A stretch of 64,000 nt of DNA from Nissolia schottii. Taxonomy: Eukaryota > Streptophyta > Magnoliopsida > Fabales > Fabaceae. The DNA is taken from the NCBI GenBank assembly GCA_003254905.1, contig QANU01057563.1, forward strand, positions 390,348 through 454,347. The letters are read 5' to 3'. A program made the position numbers and the translations under genes. Shown piece after piece: positions 25,205-36,983 of the stretch; positions within the stretch are counted from its first letter, which is position 1, and every line of letters begins with the position of its first letter. The notes beneath the pieces are model-generated. The model ran no database searches and was not told the DNA's origin. It worked only from the letters and a program-made list of their open reading frames with translations.

Positions 25205-25406
25205 AAAATGCAATTTTTTTATAAAAAAATCGTTGAATTTCACGGCAGTTACAAGCTACTGCAATCATTTTTGCAATTTGCAAAAGAAATCGTTAATTAG
25301 TTTTTCATTTTGCGGCACTTCCAAATGGCCGCAAAAAAAAATAGATGCAGTGGCGATTGCAAAATGACAAATTGAGCTGCTGCAAAATTCCTTTTTCCTC
25401 GTAGTG
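25205..25406 (+). mobile_element. CACTA-type transposon end fragment
   Basis: The right edge reads TTTTTCCTCGTAGTG, the reverse complement of CACTACGAGGAAAAA, which is the standard CACTA terminus. Just inside are palindromic subterminal motifs such as TTTGCGGC with GCCGCAAA (about 25308-25335) and repeats of CTGCAAAA/GCAATC. The opposite end was not found, so this is a truncated or very diverged element. Confidence 0.5.
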
Positions 25407-25536
25407 GTGTATCACTTTTCTATTTTAAATAATATACTAAAACTTTATATTAAAATTAAATTATTTACTTTATGCTAATGTACTGCTTAACCAAATAAAT
25501 ATTTCTAATATTTCTGATTAAAGTTAAAATTTGTTA

Positions 25537-25570
25537 AGCCCATGCATTGCATGGGGCTAAAAAACACTAG
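25537..25570 (+). mobile_element. Helitron-like 3' terminus
   Basis: A hairpin AGCCCATGCA/TT/GCATGGGGCT (25537-25558) is followed after 8 nt by CTAG (25567-25570) and then T. A short GC-richer hairpin just before CTRR is the hallmark of Helitron 3' ends. No matching 5' end was found in the upstream sequence. Confidence 0.5.
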
Positions 25571-26127
25571 TTGATTTAAAAAATACTATAATAAATAAGA
25601 AATCAATGGTTGAAAATGTTTTCGAAACATATTAGATTCTTTGATAAACATATGTCAAAAATTTGTGGTGAACCTCTTCTTTCTTTAATAAACATGTCAC
25701 AATGATTATCTTCACTAATTCTTTGCATTTTTTTTTGGGTAAAACAATTAATTCTTTACATTTAATCCTTCCAGATAATATCAAACCACTAGCACCTCAA
25801 TATGTTGACTAGCAATTTATAAGTAATTTAATTTTATTAAAAACATTAAAAAATAACTTGTCAAAGAATATATATATATATATATAAAGTAAAAACGTAC
25901 CATTAAAAATAACTTTGACTTAATGAATATAGTATGAAATTAATTTGATAGACTGTTAATATAAATATTTTTATATTGTAATTCATTCATATACTATTAA
26001 ATTAAATGTATGACTTTTAAAATATCAATCGCGTTGGTTACACAAAATTTGCTAATATGTGGCATGATTGAATGAATATGCCCCATTAATATTGTTTCAA
26101 AAATAAATTCATAACTTATTTATAAGG

Positions 26128-27105
26128 GTGATTATTCTTGTACACCTGTTGCACCCCCATGCTATTTTACTAAAACTCTCTGCTAACTCAGCAAATTGTT
26201 CCTTCCATTCCTTTTATTTCTTTGTTTTTGTTCATTCTCTTTTAATTTCGTGCTTCGTTGTTGTTCATTCTCTCTTAGTGTACTGATCCATTTTGGTTTA
26301 TGCTAGATCATTCTCGTTCGTTCGTTTTTGATTTGTTCTGTGTTTTCTTGTTCTGTAATGATTCCTGTAATTGATGTGCACATTTCATATATGATTTAGT
26401 GACACAACCTTTTATTATACTCAGACACAACCATTTTGTGAACTTACACCTAACCTTATTAAATAACATGGCCAAACCATTATATATATATATATAGAAA
26501 CCTAACAAAGATGGACATAACCACATTATATACACAGACCTATCTTTTATATTACACAAACACAACCATTACACACATCTTAAAAGCATGATCGAAGCAA
26601 AGAGAGAAAAAAAAGTAGAACATAAACAACCATTTGGTGAAAACAAACACAACCTTTCCAAAGTAAAAGACCTAACGTTTTTGTTGTTTAAGACACAACC
26701 ACTTTAAATAAACTGACAAATCTTTTATTATAGTTAGACACAACTTTTTATTAAACAATATAACCTAATCGTTATATACACACACACAAAGCTGGACATA
26801 ACCACGTTATATACACAGGCCTATCTTTTACATTATATAGACACGACCACATAATCGAAGCAAAGAGAGAAAAAAATAGAACATAAAGATGGACAAAACG
26901 AAAGACGAATAGAAGAACGAATGAAGAAATAGTTAAGTTGCAAGAACTCTTGAAGAGGAAACGTCATGAGAGAGAGCGAGAAATGTGAAAGGTGAGAGTG
27001 AAAAGATGGTTCTTCATTTTTTGAGTTGCACAGTAGTAAGCTTTAATTATAAGGGGTGTGCAATTGGTGTGTATTGTAGATGTGTGCAAAAATTGATACT
27101 CTAAT
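26128..27105. mobile_element. Possible non-autonomous DNA transposon with internal duplication
   Basis: The left border region (GGGTGATTATTCTTGTACAC) and the reverse complement of the right border region (GAGTATCAATTTTTGCACAC) match at about 14 of the first 22 positions. Inside, a block at about 26505-26630 is repeated at 26787-26888 (shared GGACATAACCAC, TTATATACACAG and GAAGCAAAGAGAGAAAAAAA). The flanks TTTATAA and AATTATAA are similar but not a clear target duplication. Confidence 0.35.
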
Positions 27106-29543
27106 TATAAATGTAGTTTATATTAAAATAATATAATATCATATGATCTATGCAACTGGCCTTATCTTGTAGCACATCCTCTCTAATTAATTAATTTAAT
27201 TTGGACTATCCCCTGCTTGTTATTGTCATCAGGCATGATTCCAAGGTGTCACGGTCCCCATAGGTATACTAAAATATGAATACTACTAGTGTGGCATATT
27301 GGCGTTAGGTCTGTTAATTCATTTGATTATCCCATGCTTGTAATAGTGATTTGATTAGGCACGATTCCATAAGTGTCGCTATCCCCATAGGTTTTTGGCT
27401 AGATTCTACCATTTTGTTATTTTTGGGTGGCTAGCACCCCATTGTCTAAAAAAAACTAATGACAAACGCATCTACGTGCATTTGTTTGATTCAAGTAATT
27501 TGACATTAATATTAGATTCAAGTCTTATAAATAAAAAAGTGAGTGCATAACAATTAAATTTAAAAATTTATCCTACCATATAAGATTTTTTTTAGTATAA
27601 TCACTTGATGTGGATGTATTAAGTCAACTTACTCTTAATTGGTGAATGCAAAGTCCTTATTTTCCTTCTCATAAGTCAACTTAATCTTTTCCTCTATTTT
27701 AAATGTCAATTTGAAGAAAATTCGTCTTAAATTATTTGGCATATGAAAATAAAGTAATATTATTACAATTTTACATACTTTATTATCTTTATTTTTTGTT
27801 TTGATAAAATTACTTACATCTATACTATATTACTAAGAAATTGACTGACTATTATTCGCTTTGATGATGCAGTGAAAAAAAAAAAACATAAGAGAACAAC
27901 AAAATTGTTCTAAATTATCTATCATATGAGAATAAAGTAAATATTGATCATAATTTTAACTTTATCCCATTGTCGCGAGAGAAAAAGATAAGCATCAAGG
28001 GAAAGAAAAATAGTAAATAAATAAAAAGATCAAGGAAAAATTATAAATATTTTAATTCTTATATTAAAGCCTTAAATAATATTTTCTCCAAATTAATTTT
28101 GATTTTTTATTAATATAACTTTTTATATAGTTATCTACTCAAATCCAAATATATGTTAGACTCAAAATAATATGATAATTGGATGATTTTATAACTTTTT
28201 TATTTTATTATCATACTAAAATTAATTTTTTAAAATTTTTAATCAAATAATATTTATACGAAGTGCATCTTTCACCTTTTCTTGTGAGAAGAAGAGTTCT
28301 TCCGAGGAAGGTGAAAGAGGTGTTAATGGTTGTTGGCTGATACAACCATAACCATGATGAGTACGGTTCAAATGGTAACGCAATAAGGAAAAAAAAACAA
28401 ACCTTTCCTTGTGAGAAAAGAATGCGCTGCATGCAAGCTGGTAGGTGGGACAAAAGTTCAAAAGTGGGACCCTTGTGGACATAGGTACTTGCCTCCTAGG
28501 TTATACAGTACAACATGGTACTGTGTAAGATCCTCTGCATTATGCAACAATTTCTGGGGCCTACAGTGTAAGCATAAAATGGACGGCTAATATTATTACT
28601 ACTACTTAATATTTTTGCTTAAATTAATTTATTAAGGTTCTTTCACAAATATATCTTTTATAGAAAAAAATAGTAGGCAGTGATTCTTATGCTTCATGAT
28701 ATATATGAAGCTGCTTTCGTAAAAAGTGATACTAATTTCTCTTATTACCAACTGCAAGAAATATTGAAACATAAGTAGACCAGAAAATTCAAAATCATGT
28801 GATAGCCCAGCATTGAAGGATGCAGATGGCCCAACAATAGAGCACGAGCATGAGGAAGAGCCCAAAGTTAGACCCAAGAGGATCACTATGCTTCACATGA
28901 AGTACACGTGCCGGGGTTGCTGACAAGGAATGAGAATGGAATAAGAATCTTCGGCTAGGATTTAGCAAGAGAATTTATCCCTTACGTTTATGGCCAATGA
29001 TTGGCAACAATTACAAGTTTGTTATGCTTTTTTACAATTTTGGTATGATGATTGTGTATAAAGATAGCATCTGCTAAAATGAATCACACATAATATTGAA
29101 ATCAATCCTCTTCTTCTCTTACTCTCTCTTTTTCTCTTAACATGATCACACTATTTCTGTCAATTCGTATGCCATTTAATGAAGGGGAAAAAAACAAATT
29201 CTTACCATTCAATGATTTTCAGCTTTTAGAATATCTCTTTTTAATATGTTCTACTCTCTTCGTTCTATTTTTTATTCCTTTTTAACCTTTTCTTGGTCAA
29301 TTCACCAATTTTTTTGTTTTAAATGATCAAATGGTTAATGGAGGTATGGGGTATAGCCATGGGCTAAAAAATTGACCCATTCACATTCTTCTAAACGAGC
29401 AAATGACAACTCATGATAGAGTGAAGCCCGTGAGCTCAATAGGGCAGCAATCTACGACTCCTAAAGGCCCAAACTAAAATGCAAAGAAGAGAATGGGAGA
29501 GGCTCATAGGGCGGGGACGAGTCAAGATCAACTTCAATGGATT
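27106..29543. other. Intergenic DNA, no gene seen
   Basis: AT-rich with no supported coding region. At 27819, TCTATACTATATTACTAAG resembles a Helitron 5' end, but no partner 3' end follows. Two related passages near 27215-27275 and 27340-27395 (GGCAYGATTCCA...CCCCATAGGT) are a small diverged duplication. Confidence 0.4.
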
Positions 29544-29551
29544 TAGATTGA

Positions 29552-29793
29552 GTAAACTTTCACTTTAGTTCTTGAAGCTAGCAACATTTGTTATATTAAT
29601 CTCTAAGTTTCCAAAATGTATTATATGGTACATAAAGTTACTAAAAGTCGATCAAATTATTCATTTAATGTTAGTTTTAAGGACTGATTCGAGCGATTTT
29701 TTTTACAACTTCAAGACAATGAAATGAATTTTCAGAGTTTGGAAAATAATATAAGCAATGTTGTTAATCACGGGAACAAAAGTGAAAGTTTAC
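29552..29793. mobile_element. Foldback MITE, 242 bp
   Basis: The element begins GTAAACTTTCACTTTAGTTC and the reverse complement of its right end begins GTAAACTTTCACTTTTGTTC. The arms stay similar for roughly 75 bp (AACAACATTGYTTATATTA region). Flanks TAGATTGA (29544-29551) and TAGATTTA (29794-29801) match at 7 of 8 positions and look like a target-site duplication. There is no coding capacity. Confidence 0.6.
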
Positions 29794-29801
29794 TAGATTT
29801 A

Positions 29802-30490
29802 AACCCTTTAAAGTGAGATATTAATTTAAGGGTAAAATGGGAGTTTATACCATTAAATAAATAAAGTGGAACATATACACAAAACTAGGCAAGGATTATT
29901 CTCTAAAGTGAGAATTTCATTTTAGAAGATAAAGTGAGATATTTCATCGGTGGATCAATAAAATAAAAAATGGATGTTACGTTTTACTTTATTGATCTAA
30001 TGGCGATATCTTTTCACTTTACCATCTAAAGTGAGATTCTAAGTTTAAAGGATCCAATTCTCATCAAACTCCATTTATTATTAATCTAAAGATATAAACC
30101 ATTCACTTTCAACTCTAGAGTGAGAGATACATTCTTACAATCTTTATTAAGAATATAAAAAAAAATTATACTTTTGCAATTTTTTTATACATAAAAACAA
30201 TTTTATTATTTGGTGCTCAATAAATTGGCTTAGTGGGGTGAAGTTTTGTAAGGCAGAAGCCCAATTGATGAACTAACTAGCTTGGGCCTTGTGCCACCAC
30301 CCCAGAACCAATTCGTTCCAAGACCCAAAAAGGAAAAAAAAGTCGTTTGTAGACCCAAAAAGAAAACAAAAATCTGGCTTGTAATGTTATTTTGAGTTAA
30401 AAATAAGTTTCCTTAAACATAATATTTTTTTATATTTTTATTTCTTGGGATGAGTGTTTTTAAAAAGAAAAGCAAGACCTTCCCATCAAA

Positions 30491-30531
<41 letters not shown>

Positions 30532-32580
30532 TAAGGCTACATTTTGTTATTAATTAGACTTAAAAAAAATATGTTTTTAGGTTTTAAGGTTTTATTGATA
30601 AAAAATTACACTTCATCATACTTTAGGCCACTCTCAATTCAACTTCCACATAAAAATGATGCATTAACTTTAGAAGTGTAGCTTTGGTTGAAAAACAACG
30701 TTTTTTAGAAGTTTGACTTTATTTATAATGTATTATGAAGTTAAGGTTACATTTTTTTAAGAATTACCTAATTGATGGTGATCTTAGGTTATGAACTATG
30801 AAGTGTAACTTTTCACCAATAAAAATATTCTTTATTGTATCAAACAACACACTTTTATGGACAAAGAATAAAAAATATAAAATTTAGGACATAGGCCACA
30901 GACACCACTTATCCATTAAACATATTGATTTTCACATTTTCAAACTTAATTGTTCTTGTATGAAGATCTATTTGTTATAGACTTAAATTTCTGTGACTCT
31001 CGTTTGGAAGGAATCAAAATATTCTTTTCTAGAGCACACATGCAAAGCAAAATCATAATCTGAAATCCAGCTTTAGCCTGAGTATATAAAGATTCCTCTT
31101 CCATCAAATTTGTTGACCTTATTCCTGGCATATTTTCTCTAGTGGAATCGGTTCTAAGTAGTGATAGCGATGCCACTTGTTGGAAAAACACATAGCGAAT
31201 GATCCCAAACGATAGCTATTATCAAGAGAATATAGTGCATAAAACATGAAAATAAAATTGTCAATGAACAAATGAATACACACAAAAATTTACAGATAAA
31301 TAGATAGCTGAAACATCCATAGATTTAGTTTTTTTTTTCTCGAATACACAAAAATAACTCAAAGCAATGCTATCTATATGCTATTTATGCATTATTAACC
31401 CTTGACCGTCATTAACCACTAAATTGCTAGATTTTCCTATCAAATAAATTAACTTAGTCTCCAAAAAAAGCGTGTTCACTAAATAAATAACTAATGAAAT
31501 AAAACTGATAGTTTCATAACCAAGAAACTTTGATACGAGCTAAAAAGACAAACAAAAATTAGCATTTGCAAGAGTTTGGACAAGCCTTTCCTCACTTTAA
31601 GTTAGCTTTTGAGATTGAGATAGCCTCACTTAATTTTAAGATATGTAAGTTTGAGTTTTTGAGGTTTTGAAATTTTTTTTTCTTGAGTATATTCAGAGTG
31701 TTTATTATCCGACACAATGATTAATTTACTTGTAGTGACCATGCTCACATGAATAATATATAAATTGTTTGTAACAAAATATTTTTTCATTCTCATAAGT
31801 GAGAATTGAATCTACTAAAAAAAAGTGACCTACCATGGTCAATTAATTTTACGATAAGCAAGTTAGAATCCAAAATTTTACATTTTTATAGTATTAAACG
31901 GGGGTTACTAATTCAAGCAATTGACTATTTCCACTTTTTTTTCGTTTTGATGTGATATAATCGCATGTCCTGCAGCAAGATCATCAAATAACAGCCAAAA
32001 CACACGTACATTGTGGGGGACATTGATATTGCTAGATATTCAACTCCTTATATGTTGTTATGTGGAGGACACCTTGATATCTTGCACTATTCCTTAGAAA
32101 TGATGCAACATATTCAGAAGACCCTCGAAGCATATATATGCTACTGTGGCAATATTACCACAAGGACACCTTGCACCCCATCATTTTATAGATAAAAGAT
32201 GCTTTCAGCCATGTCAACATCTTGAACTTGATATAGCAATGCCTAGTTAAGAGGAAGAAAAGGAAAATCATTTTCCCCAAGTTTACAACAGATATGAATC
32301 AGTTATTCATATATTTTTTAAAAATACAAAACGATTGGTTCTGACTTAACTATAGTTTAATTCCGGTAATTAGGGTTACATCCGTAGCGAGAAATAACAA
32401 CAACAAATGTCTTTCAATTTCACGTCACAATGAATTAGTAATCAATTTGCAATTAGTTTCAAACACGGCGTGTATTAAAATACTACTGAAAAAAAAATAA
32501 TGGTGCGAATACGGCTTAAAAAAAATGTTCTACCAAGTGTGTTGATGAATCCCTGTGTCTTTATAACTTTGTATTTTTAG
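29802..32580. other. Intergenic DNA with small repeats
   Basis: No supported gene. A TA microsatellite lies at about 30493-30527. A possible foldback spans about 30588-30826: TTTTATTGATAAAAAATTAC on the left resembles the reverse complement of the right side, TTTTATTGGTGAAAAGTTAC, followed on both sides by ACTTCAT. Confidence 0.4.
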
Positions 32581-32645
32581 ATACATTATTAAATTAATGT
32601 ATTTAAATATAAATTATATTCAAAGACATTAATTTAGTAATGTAT
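32581..32645. repeat. Small palindromic MITE-like hairpin
   Basis: The arm ATACATTATTAAATTAATGT (32581-32600) pairs with ACATTAATTTAGTAATGTAT (32626-32645) at 19 of 20 positions around an AATATAAATTATATT loop. This is the best-kept member of the family also seen near 7.8 kb and 20.8 kb. A TA microsatellite follows at about 32807-32835. Confidence 0.5.
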
Positions 32646-32803
32646 TTAAAAAATAAAAAATTAAGTTAAAAGTAATTCTTATCTCTATGTAATGTGAGAT
32701 TTGATACACTCCTTGCACATTTAAAATTAGATATTTGGAGTCTGAAATTTGTAAAAATAATCACATGTAAATGACTCATCATTAATCTTAAAATATACTT
32801 TGA

Positions 32804-32835
<32 letters not shown>

Positions 32836-32841
<6 letters not shown>

Positions 32842-33437
32842 ATAAGTGATTAAACTCAAATCTCAAAAAGTTAACTTCAACGAAAATAATTGCCTCATGG
32901 CTACCTATAGACTCTCTTAGTAAAGCAACAATAATTTTAATGGACCCGACTACAAACTCTCCTAGTAAAGTTCTATGTATTGGGGATCCAAGTAGGCTAC
33001 TATTCCCTCGGCCTTTTAATTTTAATTTTATAAGCACTGTTCTGATTGTTCCTCTCGTGGTTTGACTTCAACCAATGTATATTTCTTAAGATAATTATCG
33101 TTTCAATAAACTGGGTGGGAAAATTTTTTCCTAAGCTCAAGAAAGTCACATTTTATTAATCCTCATAATCATATGATGTTTTGCATGAGGTGGTGATTCA
33201 ACTCCGGAAGCATCCAATGCCAAGCAATAATGATCACAATTAGTAGCTATAATTTGAAAGGAACTTTGGCTTTTAATTGACACAGCCTGCAATTATCATC
33301 GTCAAGCAATTGTGATTGGCGTGAAGGGATTGCCAATTTCCAGACACTGATTGAGTTTTCAAAACTTCTGTTGTCCTTTTCTTATTTTCTTCCATTATTT
33401 TTCAAGCAATTTCATTCGTATGGCTTATCACAAATAT

Positions 33438-33471
<34 letters not shown>

Positions 33472-34046
33472 TATACGTGCTTTGTTTTGACAGAAACCTT
33501 TAGGCTAAGACTTCTGTTTTCCCATTATGTGATGTTTTCCAATCAAACAAAAGAATGCCCAAATTGGTGTTTGCTTTCTTTGTTGACAATCTTTCTGTAA
33601 CGGTAAATTTGATTTTAAGTATGTTTTGGATCTTCGTTAGTCTTTAGTTTTTAATTCTAAAAATGACCCATATCAATTTTTTAATAATTATAATTAGAAT
33701 TATTTTATTTTATTTTTTATTTTTTATTTTACAATGAGAGTCACTTGTCAAAAATTTCTTATGTTCTTAACCTAATTATAAATTTCTTAACCTCATTTGT
33801 TAAATTATTTTCACTCTCTTCACTTTTCTAAAAACTAACGTAAATGTGCTCATTTATTTATTTAGTTTTCATCTTCTCTCTGCTCTTTTTTTAACCATTT
33901 TCATCTTCTTTAACAAGTTTTTTTTTGGCCAAGAAATCTCCATAGCTATGAGCATGAGAGGAGTGTTTACCTCTCACATTGTCAAGCTTCGTGAGGACGA
34001 CGTCAATCTCGATGAAGATGTTGCGCACTGCTCCCTCTACTACCGT
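32836..34046. other. Intergenic DNA, no gene seen
   Basis: No supported gene. A trinucleotide AAT microsatellite runs at about 33438-33470. Confidence 0.4.
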
Positions 34047-34063
34047 GAAGAAGAATTGATTTA

Positions 34064-34225
34064 TTTTTTTAGATTGCCGGCCCGGTATCCAAGGCTTAGC
34101 CTTGACTAATCCGGGTCGACCCGGGCCGTGCACCTGGCTATGGCGGGTGAGTCTCCCAGCGGAGATAACTGCATACACAAGGTCTCGAACTCGGGACCTT
34201 GGTTAAGGACCAACCCCTGTTAATG
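34064..34225 (-). mobile_element. tRNA-derived SINE (Au-like)
   Basis: On the minus strand the element starts with a tRNA-like head whose B-box region is GAGTTCGAGACC. It continues through TGTGTATGCAGTTATCTCC, CTGGGAGACTCACCCGCCA and CCCGGGTCGACCCGG, and ends in an A-rich tail (T-run at 34064-34070). Flanks 34047-34063 and 34226-34242 are imperfectly similar (about 12 of 17), as expected of an aged target duplication. The body resembles the plant Au SINE family as I remember it. Confidence 0.6.
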
Positions 34226-34628
34226 GAAGGAGAATAAATATATGTTCTAGTCAAAATTAAAAAAAATGAGGGTTCAAACCTTTCAAGGAGCAAACTTTTA
34301 TCGGGCTTTTCAGGTAACTAACAACATCTTACATCAATTTTTGGGTATGAGCACATAACTGTGGTGGTGTTTTAATTTCTTATGACATTTTGACAATTGA
34401 CTCTCATTGTAAAAATAAAAAATAAAATAACTCTTTAATTGAGATAATCTAGTTGTAAACAGAAACACATTTAAATGCCAATATGATTGGGCAATCTATT
34501 TTTAATAGTGTGAATATTTTTTTTTACATTAATAGTGTGAATATTTATTTTGGTTTGCATATTTCATTTATGTGATGAAGTATATTATTTGATCCAGACA
34601 CTAAATTAAGCAAGATAGTAAAATTGAG

Positions 34629-34705
34629 TTCACAAGGTCTCGAACTCGGGACTTTGCTTAAGCGATACCAAGCCGCTTACCACTTGGACGAATCTACGTT
34701 GGTTC
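34629..34705 (-). mobile_element. SINE head fragment
   Basis: On the minus strand, TGGTAAGCGGCTTGG (A-box-like) is followed by CCCGAGTTCGAGACCTTGTG (B-box). The B-box region is nearly identical to that of the SINE 400 bp away. The body and tail are missing, so this is a truncated relative. Confidence 0.5.
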
Positions 34706-36983
34706 ATCTTAATTAACCTTTAAAATAGAGATAATTAGTTTGTGTGTTATTTGAATTGATTTAAGTCAGAACTTTTGATGATTGAAATTAATCTTTCTAA
34801 TCATCTTCTAAAAGATTAATTTAAATCATGCATATTTTATAATTTTATAGATTATATTGTTAATTTCCGAATAATGAAGTAAAGTGATGTATGTACACAA
34901 AAGGACCACATTTAACATTCACTTAAAATGTCCAAATCACATATATTATGTCTCTTAACAAAAATTTTCACTAATTACATGGCATTTGGAGCCTCAATTT
35001 TGGCAAAACTGAGTATGATCCAAGCCAGCTGATGGGTGAATCTAAGTTGTGGAGCGCCCCACAGTGATGTTACCCTCTCTTTTAGCCTTTTATTGCATAA
35101 AAGCCACAGTCTAATAATGCTTCTTTCCTCAATCACCTAATCCCTACTTTGCACTTTATCCGCGTGTGAGGATGGAACGGAATTTTAATAAGTTTCACAT
35201 CTTATTAAAATTATTATACAGGCATATATATAATTTTGTCTTTATTAATTGATTGAATTTTTTAAATATTTGGTAAGGGTTTGATTTTAGTAATGGGTAT
35301 AAAAAAAGACTTTATTAAAAAAAAATACTCACTTTAATGATATTAAAATTTTAAAAAATAATTAGTCACCATCTACTACAGATATAAAAGAAGATGGGGC
35401 AGGTTAGGATTTTGTTTGATTAGTTTTCCTTTGTTTTTTTCCTAGATCGTGTACACCAAGGGTACAGAACTGCAAAAGGAGCACAACCAAAGTACTAAAG
35501 TAATAATAAAAATACACAACAATGATGATGCCAAAGAAAATCCATATGTTTGGCTGTCTTGCAATCCGCTCTGTGCTTGATATTTGGGTTTGATATTATA
35601 TATGATTCAGCATAATTGTCTTTTTTATATTTAAATTTAATTGTTATGCATGGTTCCTATGAATGAGTTTTATCTCGGTATTTAATTATGGACTAACAAA
35701 AGCAGAAGAATTTCATATTCATTATCTCAAAAAGTCTCAAATACAAATAGGTTTCGTTTAAAATGGACCGAGTAGTTATTTGAAATAAGTTGGTCAAAGT
35801 GTGTGAAGCATTGATTTTTGATCGGGGGGCTGTGAGAGAATGGCGAAATAAAAAATCATTAATACTCCATTAACATGTAGCAAAACGTGAAGAAGTTAAA
35901 AATGTAATAGTAAATAATTTTTGCTACTTGGTCCCTCAACTTTTTTTAAGTTGTTACATTCTACCCCTAACTAGGCTAAAATCCTCTATACAAACAACAC
36001 ATGATAAAATGATCTTACATATAAAACACTTTTACATTAACATCATATTTTCTTTTATTGAAATCACAAATATCTAAAGTATAGATTTCACTCAAGTCAG
36101 CAAAACATAGAATAAAGTTCTCCAAACACTTTCTTTTTCCTTTTATCCATAAGACTCAATCATAAGACCATACTTAATGAAAATAAATATCGAATCAGTT
36201 GAACCAACCAAATTTGTTACATTATCTGCATATAACAACTAATCTTGCGTTTTTAATCTTTTTATATAGATACCTAAATTATTGTAAGACACGTAAAATT
36301 ATAAAAAAATCATAACACTTACTAAATTTAATATTCTCTATTCTTGCCTTCATTTTCATTTGATAGTCAAATATTATTAACATAAATAACAGCTAACATA
36401 TTTGGCAAAATAGACTATTCCTATGAAAAATCTCAAATAAGAATACGCCGAATTTAATAACACGTTACCATGTTTTAGTAAATAAAATTAAACAATTAGC
36501 ATTATTGAGTTCTCCAATCCAAGTCTTCCAAATTTTTCACAAATTTATTGGCACGTCCACTTTACCTAGTTTCTACAAACATCAAAGGGACCCAACTTAA
36601 GTTTGATGGGTGATTGTTATTTGTCAATTTTATTATTTAATATTAATATAATAAAACAATAAACAAAGTGTTCTCAAAAAATATATAAGAATTTTAAAAA
36701 TCATTACATACTTCCTAAATATTGGGGAAGATTGAATTTAGTCCAATCAAATGATGAGCAGAAAATCAATGAGAGTTGATAGTAAGCAACTTGACATCGT
36801 TTAAGCAAGGTCTTCGAAAGCATTTGTTTTTCACAATGTGTAGCATTAACTTCAAACACCATCACAAACTTACAAATTAAAGAGTATACATGAAATAAAA
36901 TCTAATATCTAATAATTCAAATGAAACTATAATTACAAGAGTAAAAAAAAAAATGAAAAAAAAAAAAAGAAATCGAGAAACAA
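34706..36983. other. Intergenic DNA, no gene seen
   Basis: AT-rich with no supported reading frame. It includes the probable 3' untranslated region of the CIPK gene at its right end, with A-rich runs at 36940-36968. Confidence 0.4.

Noticed and set aside
27819..27837. Helitron 5' end TCTATACTATATTACTAAG
   Set aside because: The sequence is suggestive, but no CTRR end with a hairpin lies within several kilobases downstream, so no element can be drawn.
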